This document shows, piece by piece, positions 13,610 to 19,669 of a stretch of 20,815 nucleotides of DNA (position 1 is its first letter; each line of letters opens with the position of its first letter). The notes beneath the pieces are model-generated. The model saw only the letters and a list, made by a program, of their open reading frames with translations, had not been told where the DNA came from and made no database searches. A program made the translations under genes and the position numbers. Source of the DNA: CAZGSD01 sp964528305 (GTDB lineage: Bacteria; Patescibacteriota; Gracilibacteria; UBA1369); the NCBI GenBank assembly GCA_964528305.1, contig CAZGSD010000012.1:1-20815 (forward strand). The letters are read 5' to 3'.

Positions 13610-14304
13610 TTACTGCATTAACCAAATTAAGTTTACTGGATTTTCCGGGGAGGCTGGCCTGTATTATTTTTACTGGTGGGTGCAATTTGCGCTGTGGGTA
13701 TTGCCATAATGCGGAGTTTGTATTGCCGGAGCGGGTGAGGGAGCTGGGGCGGGGTTTGCCGTTTGAAACTGTGATGGGGTTTTTGCGGGGGCGAAAAGGT
13801 ATGCTGGATGGCGTGGTGATATGTGGTGGGGAGCCGACAGTGCAGCCGGACTTGTTGGAAAGAATTCGTGACATTCGGGAGCTGGGACTGCAGGTGAAGT
13901 TGGATACCAATGGTAGTAATCCGGCTGTGCTGCGGAAATTACTGGCGGCTGGATTGCTTGACTATATAGCGATGGATTTGAAGGACGCTCTGCCTTATCG
14001 GCGAGAACTAGTGGGAGTAGGGATAGATGCTGCGGTGATCCGGGAAAGTATTGATTTGATTAAATCAAGTGGATTGGAATATGAATTTCGATCCACTATT
14101 TGGCCGCAATTTCATGATATGGAGACGCTGGAGCAAATGGGCGAAGAAATTGCGGGCGCGCGACTCTGGGCGCTGCAAATGGGCCGGGGCGGAAAAACTC
14201 TGATGGAGAATTTTGAGTGTGATGGGGAATTTAGACGTGATGAAGTTGGATTGTTAGCAACAGATTTAGCTGATTACGCTAATACTGTGATAGTGCGTCA
14301 TTAG
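13603..14304 (+). CDS. nrdG: Anaerobic ribonucleotide reductase activating protein NrdG (radical SAM)
   Basis: This activase uses a [4Fe-4S] cluster and S-adenosylmethionine to install the glycyl radical on NrdD. The radical-SAM triad CNLRCGYC gives C27, C31 and C34. The N-terminus TKLSLLDFPGRLACIIFTGGC and the GGEPT (about 72-76 of the domain core, SAM-binding) and LDTNGS segments are as in the NrdG/PflA group. The length of 233 aa is longer than minimal NrdG (about 155) and fits the larger NrdG2-type activases that accompany redoxin-dependent NrdD. The ATG at 13603 overlaps the end of the glycyl-radical/redoxin gene (ATGCTGA overlap), indicating translational coupling. Here the activase's substrate would be the separate radical-domain protein, perhaps docked on NrdD. 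Confidence 0.94.
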   Translation: MLITALTKLSLLDFPGRLACIIFTGGCNLRCGYCHNAEFVLPERVRELGRGLPFETVMGFLRGRKGMLDGVVICGGEPTVQPDLLERIRDIRELGLQVKLDTNGSNPAVLRKLLAAGLLDYIAMDLKDALPYRRELVGVGIDAAVIRESIDLIKSSGLEYEFRSTIWPQFHDMETLEQMGEEIAGARLWALQMGRGGKTLMENFECDGEFRRDEVGLLATDLADYANTVIVRH

Positions 14305-14307
14305 GAT

Positions 14308-14359
14308 CGCACCGCGCCTTGTTTTTTGGCTGATTAGGCCTAAAACAAAGCTCGGTGCG
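14308..14359. terminator. Long stem-loop after nrdG
   Basis: The arm CGCACCGCGCCTTGTTTT (14308-14325) pairs with 14342-14359 at 16 of 18 positions, and the apical part can pair further (GGC/GCC with flanking T/A). No U-tract follows on either strand, so it is not a classical terminator. It begins three bases after the nrdG stop and may end or protect the nrd transcript. Confidence 0.5.
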
Positions 14360-14432
14360 GGAAAGAGTTTGAAACATGGTTGGAGAATTCCTTGGTTTGA
14401 GGTCAGGTCGTCCCCGGCAGGGAGGACCCGTA

Positions 14433-14828
14433 TCAGACGCCTTCGGGCAGGGTGATGACCCCGTCCGGCTTTCGCTCGAGTTCGACCGCCCGGTCGCCCT
14501 GGAGCAGAAAAACCTTCTTGGCCGCGGGATCGATCAGAATCACCACTCCGACGAAGGCGGTGAAACGATAGATGGAGCGACCGTGCGGCTGCCCATGCTC
14601 ATCCAATTCGATGGAGAGCAGGGGGGGGGGAGCCTCGTCGACCGAGTGGCCATTGCGATACTGGCGGAGCACGGGGCTCCGCCTGGAGAACTGCTTCAAC
14701 CACCCCTTGGGGGTGGCTTCACCGGGTAGCCACAGTCGCAAACTGTGGCTTTTGCCGAAAGTCTGAGCTATCGCTGTAACGCGAAAGCCCTGGCCCGGCG
14801 GGGGGGCGGACTGGTAATGCCTGAACAT
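14433..14828 (-). CDS. GC-rich orphan gene, hypothetical protein
   Basis: I do not recognise this 131-aa soluble protein. It has a basic N-terminal half (SLRLWLPGEATPKGWLKQFSRR) and a C-terminal part with a hydrophobic strand (TAFVGVVILIDPAAKKVFLL) and an acidic end. There is no signal peptide or clear membrane helix. I chose the ATG at 14828, not the longer frame to 14894, because a perfect SD stands in front of it. Two things set it apart: GC is roughly 60-68% by direct count in sampled lines, clearly above its neighbours, and the SD is the only perfect one in the window. A run of ten C (14621-14630 on the plus strand as G) encodes part of APPPLL and could slip. All this suggests horizontal acquisition. 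An overlapping plus-strand frame (14376-14729) is less credible. Confidence 0.65.
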   Translation of the reverse strand: MFRHYQSAPPPGQGFRVTAIAQTFGKSHSLRLWLPGEATPKGWLKQFSRRSPVLRQYRNGHSVDEAPPPLLSIELDEHGQPHGRSIYRFTAFVGVVILIDPAAKKVFLLQGDRAVELERKPDGVITLPEGV

Positions 14829-14833
14829 AAAAA

Positions 14834-14842
14834 TCCTCCTTT
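14834..14842 (-). promoter_or_regulatory. Perfect Shine-Dalgarno sequence
   Basis: AAAGGAGGA on the minus strand lies five T residues before the ATG at 14828. It decides the start of the GC-rich orphan gene and contrasts with the SD-less starts around it. Confidence 0.8.
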
Positions 14843-14871
14843 CTGTCTCAGAACCGATTGACCGGAAGACG

Positions 14872-14886
14872 AGCCGACTATCGGCT
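14872..14886 (-). other. Small hairpin in the orphan gene's leader
   Basis: AGCCGA and TCGGCT form a 6-bp perfect stem around a 3-base loop. It lies about 30 bases upstream of the SD, within the predicted leader RNA. It could influence translation; nothing more can be said. Confidence 0.35.
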
Positions 14887-14910
14887 GACTTCACTGATCA
14901 ACCTATTTAC

Positions 14911-14919
14911 TTTATAGCA
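14911..14919 (-). promoter_or_regulatory. Extended -10 promoter of the orphan gene
   Basis: On the minus strand TGC-TATAAA lies about 80 bases upstream of the ATG at 14828. There is no matching -35. This AT-rich stretch is outside the GC-rich block. Confidence 0.35.
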
Positions 14920-14955
14920 TTATTAAGTTCTCCCGGGCAAAAGAATCCCCTGGAA

Positions 14956-15279
14956 CTAGGGCGTAGTAATGCAATGGCGTCTGGTTAATTCAGACTGCAC
15001 TGCTGCGAACTCAGCCAGATAACGAGTTGACCCAGGAAAATCTCTACATTTGCTCTCATATTTTCTCTTTGTCGTATTTAATAAATAATAGGCGTCGCCT
15101 ACCTTGGGAGAACATTCAGTGTCTCTACTGTGAGTATAGACACGATCTAACTCAGTACGGACCTGTTCACCCAAAGCAACGCATGTTTGACGTGTCTCTG
15201 GATCAATAGGGACTGGCTGCTCACAAGCTGCCAAGCTAGCGACTAATACCCCTGCTTGAAATACTGATGGAAATTTCAT
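14956..15279 (-). CDS. Small four-cysteine lipoprotein
   Basis: This 107-aa exported lipoprotein is of unknown function. The signal peptide MKFPSVFQAGVLVASLAAC ends in the lipobox LAAC with lipidated C19. The mature part is charged and has four further cysteines (C33, C56, C78, C103), enough for two disulfides. This would fit the envelope thiol-exchange proteins encoded at 19155-20128. I chose the ATG at 15279 because it begins the signal peptide; the longer frame from 15333 would run through the promoter. It has its own well-spaced promoter and is divergent from korB. Lysozyme-inhibitor-like or DUF families with similar size exist, but I see no diagnostic motif. Confidence 0.7.
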   Translation of the reverse strand: MKFPSVFQAGVLVASLAACEQPVPIDPETRQTCVALGEQVRTELDRVYTHSRDTECSPKVGDAYYLLNTTKRKYESKCRDFPGSTRYLAEFAAVQSELTRRHCITTP

Positions 15280-15295
15280 AATAGTGAAAATATAT

Positions 15296-15324
15296 TTTAT
15301 ATAGCGTAGGCGGTATTTTGACAG
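15296..15324 (-). promoter_or_regulatory. Promoter of the four-cysteine lipoprotein
   Basis: On the minus strand CTGTCA (15319-15324) and TATAAA (15296-15301) are spaced by 17 bases. The leader is short, and the AT-rich start region follows directly. Confidence 0.5.
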
Positions 15325-15367
15325 ATTAACCAACTTTAGTCAATACGCCTTGTTGCTCGGTTTTTAT

Positions 15368-15396
15368 TTGATGGCTATTTATTATCCTGTTAGAAT
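15368..15396 (+). promoter_or_regulatory. Promoter of korB
   Basis: TTGATG (15368-15373) and TAGAAT (15391-15396) are spaced by exactly 17 bases. They leave a leader of about 20 bases before the korB ATG. This gives korB a transcript separate from korA. Confidence 0.6.
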
Positions 15397-15423
15397 TTTG
15401 CCACTTAAGATAAGCTTTGTTTT

Positions 15424-16284
15424 ATGCCCATAGAATTAAAAGATTTCGAAACTGTAGCCAAACCGGACTGGTGTCCTGGTTGTGGGGATTTTGGTATACA
15501 GGTGGCCACCAAGCAGGCTTTGACCAATTTACAGATTGATCCGCATCAAGTGGCCCTGGTGACGGATATCGGTTGTAGCGGGAAAATGGCTCATTGGATT
15601 AATGTTTATGGTTTGCATAGTTTACACGGACGGGCGGTGGCCTGTGCCACGGGGGTGAAATTCGCCAATCGTGATTTAACTGTGCTGGTGGATGCGGGCG
15701 ACGGTGGAGGATATGGCATAGGCATGGGGCATCTGGTACATGCCATACGCCGCAATATCGACATGACGATGTTGGTGCACAATAATATGGTGTATGGATT
15801 GACCAAAGGACAAATGACTCCAACCTCGGAAAAGGGCTACAAATCACCCTCTTCGCCTTTTGGCGCTATTGAGGAGCCTGTGAATCCATTGGCTTTGGCT
15901 TTGAGCTTGGGCTGCACTTTTGTGGCTAGGGGATATGCTGGCGACGCCCCCGGTTTGACCAAAATTATTGAAGCGGGGATTAAACATAAGGGATTTGCCC
16001 TGATTGATATTTTTCAACCCTGCGTGACTTTCAACAAAATTCAGACTTACGCTTATTTTTTGAAAAATACTTACAAACTGGCGGACGAGGCCGGCTATGA
16101 TAGTAGTGACTGGAATGCGGCGATGGCCAAAGCGCGCCAGACGGATAAATTTCCGGTGGGGATTTTGTATCAGGCGGAGCAACCGATGTATGAAGACCTA
16201 GATCCCGGGCGGGCCGAGGTGGCAGCAGTGGATTTGGCGCTGGAGAATATTAAATTGGAGGGGGTGTTGGAGGGGTATTATTGA
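15424..16284 (+). CDS. korB: 2-oxoacid:ferredoxin oxidoreductase, beta subunit
   Basis: This is the thiamine-pyrophosphate and [4Fe-4S]-binding subunit that pairs with KorA. Cluster ligands are in place: WCPGCGD (C17, C20), DIGCSG (C51) and FQPCVTFN (C200). The TPP motif reads GDGGGYGIGMGH (92-103), then RRN and NNMVYGLTKGQ (120-130). At 286 aa the length is normal for KorB. The usual glycine/aspartate pattern GDGD is replaced by GDGG at residue 95, a small deviation. It has its own promoter and lies about 4.2 kb from korA, with the nrd operon and two other genes between. It converges on the ClpP-like gene with a 17-base gap and no clear terminator. Confidence 0.93.
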   Translation: MPIELKDFETVAKPDWCPGCGDFGIQVATKQALTNLQIDPHQVALVTDIGCSGKMAHWINVYGLHSLHGRAVACATGVKFANRDLTVLVDAGDGGGYGIGMGHLVHAIRRNIDMTMLVHNNMVYGLTKGQMTPTSEKGYKSPSSPFGAIEEPVNPLALALSLGCTFVARGYAGDAPGLTKIIEAGIKHKGFALIDIFQPCVTFNKIQTYAYFLKNTYKLADEAGYDSSDWNAAMAKARQTDKFPVGILYQAEQPMYEDLDPGRAEVAAVDLALENIKLEGVLEGYY

Positions 16285-16301
16285 GGGAGGCGCTGTATTG
16301 A

Positions 16302-17429
16302 TTATTTTTTTCTAGAAGATCTGGTGTGATAACGCCCAGGCGCTTGTCTAACGCGTACTTCTGAAGATGTGGGGACAGGAATATTGCTTTTCCTTAATTT
16401 AGCCCTCCCAGCCTGGGTGAACAACCTTTCTGTTTTAGCAGTAAGGCGAATTTCAGCTCCCTGCCATTCAGGTTGGTGACGCAGGGTTTTATAAACTTCT
16501 CTAGCGATCTCTAATGTGTAAAACATTATATTCGGTTTTCGCTTGTGTAAAGGGAAAGTTTGTTCATAACGCCTGATCAATCTTTCAATTGGCGTATAAA
16601 CAGCCTGTACTAGACCAAGTGCTTCTGCTGTGGCTCCGTCAAATTGAAAACTCCCGTCCGGATTAGCAGGGTCATGAAAAACTTTATTAAATAACTCCAT
16701 CGCGACAATTTTCTGCTCCGGCGCTAGCTCTAGTAAACTCATTATAAAATCTCCCACCTCTTCCTCAACTTCCGAAGGTACTTCTTGACCGGATCTAATA
16801 GCCGCCACTTTTTGTACACGTGGAGAATCTAGAGAATCTGACAAATGCCAAATACCTGGAGACCGTGTAAGACAATACTTTTGATCAGCTGTGAGAAACA
16901 GATCCAGAGCCGCACTGATAATGGCATAAGTCCCAAAAGCATGCACGGAAGCGTCGTGGTCTGATAGATAAGCCACAGCTTGATTGATTTCGTCTGCCTG
17001 ATCCACCTCGCCACCCATGGAATTAACCCAAAGCCCAACTTTATTGGTGCCATCGATTAACGCTTCTAATATTCTTTTGTTGACCGCCCTGGTTTCCATA
17101 AACACTTCAAGCAAGCCATTCACCTCAGCAAGGAGCTGCTTGATCATGATTTTATCAAATTTTGTTTGCTCAGGTTTACTGGAAAGATATTGGATGTCAT
17201 GCAATTTAGCCAAAAAGGTCAATAGAATAGGCCCAAGAACAACTGACTGCTCTTTTGTCGCTTCAATAAAAGACACTTGGGTAGATGGGTATTTCAACCT
17301 GGAGTCGAGTGTATTTCCAACCACTATCATCATTTCACCATCAAATTTCTCCCCGGCCGTGTTGCCCTTGTGGGCTGATTCAGTTGAAAGATGAAAGGGC
17401 TCTGATTTTGGCTTAGATTGCTCAAACAT
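16302..17429 (-). CDS. ClpP-fold protein with displaced catalytic serine
   Basis: This 375-aa protein has a ClpP/crotonase-like core at about residues 128-285. VGLWVNSMGGEVDQADEI matches the ClpP oxyanion segment NSPGGSV. HAFGTYAIISAALDLFL matches the segment carrying the nucleophile. PGIWHLSDS matches the catalytic histidine block (H195), and GATAEALGLVQAVY matches the C-terminal SAEEALxxGLIDEV. At the exact nucleophile position (GxxAS) the residue is I170, with S172 two places later. It may be inactive, or use S172. About 125 extra residues precede the core and a basic Arg/Lys/Thr-rich tail follows (about 340-375); normal ClpP is about 200 aa. There is no signal peptide. It has its own promoter (17464-17492). 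The partner is unknown and no Clp ATPase is nearby. Confidence 0.75.
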   Translation of the reverse strand: MFEQSKPKSEPFHLSTESAHKGNTAGEKFDGEMMIVVGNTLDSRLKYPSTQVSFIEATKEQSVVLGPILLTFLAKLHDIQYLSSKPEQTKFDKIMIKQLLAEVNGLLEVFMETRAVNKRILEALIDGTNKVGLWVNSMGGEVDQADEINQAVAYLSDHDASVHAFGTYAIISAALDLFLTADQKYCLTRSPGIWHLSDSLDSPRVQKVAAIRSGQEVPSEVEEEVGDFIMSLLELAPEQKIVAMELFNKVFHDPANPDGSFQFDGATAEALGLVQAVYTPIERLIRRYEQTFPLHKRKPNIMFYTLEIAREVYKTLRHQPEWQGAEIRLTAKTERLFTQAGRAKLRKSNIPVPTSSEVRVRQAPGRYHTRSSRKK

Positions 17430-17463
17430 AGCTGCGAATGGGGCAGTGAATAATTTAGCTTTT

Positions 17464-17492
17464 ATTTAACCATGTAAGTAGCGGCGCGTCAA
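17464..17492 (-). promoter_or_regulatory. Promoter of the ClpP-like gene
   Basis: On the minus strand TTGACG (17487-17492) and TTAAAT (17464-17469) are spaced by 17 bases. It is back-to-back with the bolA promoter in a 127-base divergent region. Confidence 0.5.
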
Positions 17493-17501
17493 GTCCCCTT
17501 G

Positions 17502-17530
17502 TTGTGCTGGATGGCGTGATGTAGTTAAAT
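17502..17530 (+). promoter_or_regulatory. Putative promoter of bolA-grx
   Basis: TTGTGC (17502-17507) and TTAAAT (17525-17530) are spaced by 17 bases, with the bolA ATG about 27 bases on. The -35 hexamer is identical to that of the nrdD promoter and the -10 to that of the divergent gene. Confidence 0.4.
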
Positions 17531-17556
17531 AAGTGCAGTTACTTAAATAGATTATC

Positions 17557-17781
17557 ATGGATTTAGTGGCAGAGGTAGAGAAGCGGCTCGGGGAGGCTTT
17601 TCCTGAGGGGAAATGGATTATCGATTTTAGCGATGGCCAGCACATGGGCCTGGAAATAGCGGCGGCGGATTTTGCTGGAAAGTCTTTGATTGATCAGCAT
17701 AAATTAGTTTATGCTGCCCTGGATGATTTGATTCGAGATGGGTGGCTACATGCTTTAAAACTGAAAACTAAAGTTAAATAA
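17557..17781 (+). CDS. BolA family protein
   Basis: This small BolA-type protein (74 aa) belongs to a family that binds monothiol glutaredoxins through a shared [2Fe-2S] cluster and helps iron-sulfur cluster trafficking. Family features are the helix-strand start VEKRLGEAFP, the segment HMGLEIAAADFAGKSLIDQHKLVY with the conserved histidine, and the ending DGWLHALKLKTKV, which matches the BolA signature HALxLxT. The gene ends two bases before the glutaredoxin gene, the arrangement expected for functional partners. There is no SD. Confidence 0.88.
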   Translation: MDLVAEVEKRLGEAFPEGKWIIDFSDGQHMGLEIAAADFAGKSLIDQHKLVYAALDDLIRDGWLHALKLKTKVK

Positions 17782-17783
17782 TT

Positions 17784-18104
17784 ATGGATAATTTAAGAAA
17801 AAGTATTGAGGAATTGATTGGGAGCCAACGCCTGTTTATTTTTATGAAAGGTACTGGCGACCAACCGGCTTGTAGATTTTCCGCTCAAGTTGTGAATTTA
17901 TTACATAGTCATCAGGCGAATTTTGGCTATTTGAATGTGCTGGAAGATGAAGAAATGCGCCAGGCTATCAAAGATTTTACCGGATGGCCGACTATTCCAC
18001 AGGTTTTTGTTGAGGGGAAATTTATTGGAGGGGCGGATATTTTGCAGGAGATGGAGGAGAGTGGGGAATTAGGCGATCTGCTCGGCCAAAATATCGCTAG
18101 CTAG
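17784..18104 (+). CDS. Monothiol glutaredoxin (Grx4/GrxD type) with CRFS motif
   Basis: This 106-aa protein is of the monothiol glutaredoxin class that carries [2Fe-2S] clusters with glutathione or similar thiols and BolA. The family frame is clear: FMKGTGDQPAC (20-30), then FTGWPTIPQVFVEGKFIGGADILQEM (67-92) with the TIP cis-proline. The active-site motif, normally CGFS, reads C30-R31-F32-S33. The second cysteine often found in GGCD is an alanine (GGAD). The catalytic and ligand cysteine C30 remains. It sits directly behind bolA, and its last 36 bases overlap the end of the convergent queG. The CRFS change may alter cluster or thiol binding. Confidence 0.9.
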   Translation: MDNLRKSIEELIGSQRLFIFMKGTGDQPACRFSAQVVNLLHSHQANFGYLNVLEDEEMRQAIKDFTGWPTIPQVFVEGKFIGGADILQEMEESGELGDLLGQNIAS

Positions 18105-19151
18105 CTGTCGTAGGACTGGGCTGAGATCGTGATCAGCAATAGATTGAATTAGTGGCAGAAATTTGGGACCGTACTTGGCTGGGTCTTGGCGGATGGCGTT
18201 TTTGGCGGCGTTGAGAGCGTTTTTGACTAGGCCTTCACGTTTGGGGCGCATGAGGGGGGAGCCGGCGAAGCGGGCGAGGTATTGTTCGGTGTTTTTGATG
18301 GTGAGAATTTCTGCTAATGGGATAGAGTCACCGGCGATGCGTACGGCTTTTAGCGGTTCGAAAGTTAATGGTTTGGCGTGGGCTTTGTTATAGGGGCAGA
18401 CTTCCTGGCAGATGTCGCAACCGGCGATTAGATTACTACTGGCTGAGGAAAATTCCTCCGGGATGGGGGATTTGGTTTCCAGTGTTAAATAACTAATGCA
18501 GCGGCGGGCGTCCATGCGGCCGGGCGCGATGAGAGCCTGGGTGGGACAGGCGTCCAAGCAGCGGGTGCAGGTGCCGCAGGTGGCGGAGGTGATTTGCTCT
18601 GAGAGTTGGTCCGAGGGCAAGGGTAGGGTAGTGACAATTTCACCAAGCAAGATAAATGAGCCGATTTGGGGATTGATTAAAGTAGTGTTTTTGCCGTAAA
18701 AGCCCAGCCCGGCCCGCGCTGCCAAAGGTTTTTCCATTAGAGGAGCTGAATCCACACAAAGATGATGTTGGTGTTCGGGCCAATTTTGATCTAAATAACT
18801 TTGCAAATCCTTGAGTAGCCGGCGTAGGACTTTATGATAATCTCGGCCCCAAGCATAGCGGGCAACCCGGCCGTGGTCAGGTGGGGTGACCGGTTTTTCA
18901 CGATAATAATTAATGGCTATGACTATCACGGCTTGGGCTCCAGGTAACAGTGATGTGGGGCTGGTACGTTGCTCAATCTTTTCTAAATAATGCATGTCAC
19001 CCTGATAACCGAGCTTCAGAAAAGCCTCTAGCTCCTGGCGAGCTTCACTCAGATCAGCTGCCGAACAAATACCGATTAAATCAATGCCTAACTGCTCACG
19101 AGCATGGGTTTTAATGAGACTAGCGGCTTGGGCATTTTGAAGTATAGCCAT
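18069..19151 (-). CDS. queG: Epoxyqueuosine reductase QueG
   Basis: This enzyme reduces epoxyqueuosine to queuosine in the wobble position of tRNAs with GUN anticodons (Asp, Asn, His, Tyr), using a cobalamin cofactor and two [4Fe-4S] clusters. The 360-aa chain shows GYQGDMHYLE (48-57), DSAPLMEKPLAARAGLGFYGKN with catalytic D134, and cluster ligands CGTCTRCLDACP (C192, C195, C198, C202), C218, and CDICQEVCP (C245, C248, C252). The C-terminal HEAT-like tail is present. All key residues are intact. It is the last gene of a leftward operon, starting three bases after the second thioredoxin-like gene. A queuosine substrate tRNA lies in the same window (4298-4374). No other queuosine genes are seen, so the precursor may be salvaged or made elsewhere. 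Confidence 0.95.
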   Translation of the reverse strand: MAILQNAQAASLIKTHAREQLGIDLIGICSAADLSEARQELEAFLKLGYQGDMHYLEKIEQRTSPTSLLPGAQAVIVIAINYYREKPVTPPDHGRVARYAWGRDYHKVLRRLLKDLQSYLDQNWPEHQHHLCVDSAPLMEKPLAARAGLGFYGKNTTLINPQIGSFILLGEIVTTLPLPSDQLSEQITSATCGTCTRCLDACPTQALIAPGRMDARRCISYLTLETKSPIPEEFSSASSNLIAGCDICQEVCPYNKAHAKPLTFEPLKAVRIAGDSIPLAEILTIKNTEQYLARFAGSPLMRPKREGLVKNALNAAKNAIRQDPAKYGPKFLPLIQSIADHDLSPVLRQLASDILAEQIA

Positions 19152-19154
19152 TGG

Positions 19155-19667
19155 TCAGGGCTTGTTAGTAGCGGTGGACGGGCAGCCGCTCCAGGTGGAT
19201 AGTTCTGCCAAGGTTTGTGATCCGATTAGGGGATTTTGCCTGGGCATGATCCAAGTGGGATAAGACTGGATATTGGCTTTTTGACAGAGTTCCGGCCTTC
19301 CATCCGGGCTTTTGGCATCGCATTCTATGTATTTGATATGTGGAAGCCCGCCGCCCAGAGTGGCTTTTTGTTCAGCACAATGTGGACACCAATAAGCTCC
19401 GTACATCACAGCACCTCGGCTGCTTAGGCATTTGGCAAAATCAATTAACGCGTCTTGCTCAGGGCTGGCTTGGACTGCTGCTGCGCTGAGATTATTTGAG
19501 GAAGATACCGCGCGAACGGCAGCGTCTCGTGATGATGATTGAGCTGGGGAATTTATATTTTTTGTAGAGAGTAAAGCTGGCTGACTTTGATAATCAGCTG
19601 AGCCCAGCACTGTGCCAAGGAATAATTGTGTGGCCAACAACCAAACAGGCCAGAGCAGGATATTCAT
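19155..19667 (-). CDS. Membrane-anchored or secreted thioredoxin-like protein, paralogue 2
   Basis: This 170-aa protein has an N-terminal hydrophobic segment (LLWPVWLLATQLFLGTVLG, 4-22) without a lipobox cysteine. A Ser/Ala-rich spacer (about 25-70) follows, then a thioredoxin-like domain with GAYWCPHC (C94, C97) and the cis-proline SYPTW. Extra cysteines C80, C116, C128 and C162 match C36, C72, C84 and C118 of the neighbour at 19670. The domain resembles the thioredoxin domain fused to bacterial VKOR proteins, so oxidation of envelope thiols is likely; reductant or oxidant role is unknown. It overlaps neither neighbour: two bases after the paralogue and three before queG. No VKOR or DsbB is in the window. 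Confidence 0.85.
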   Translation of the reverse strand: MNILLWPVWLLATQLFLGTVLGSADYQSQPALLSTKNINSPAQSSSRDAAVRAVSSSNNLSAAAVQASPEQDALIDFAKCLSSRGAVMYGAYWCPHCAEQKATLGGGLPHIKYIECDAKSPDGRPELCQKANIQSYPTWIMPRQNPLIGSQTLAELSTWSGCPSTATNKP

Positions 19668-19669
19668 GA

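Noticed and set aside
14376..14729. Plus-strand ORF opposite the orphan gene
   Set aside because: It is GC-rich antisense of the minus-strand gene. The minus strand has a perfect SD at the right distance and a more protein-like composition.
14381..14956. Direct repeats bordering the GC-rich island
   Set aside because: GAATTCCTTGG near 14385 and GAATCCCCTGG near 14943 agree only partly; too short and imperfect to be an insertion scar.
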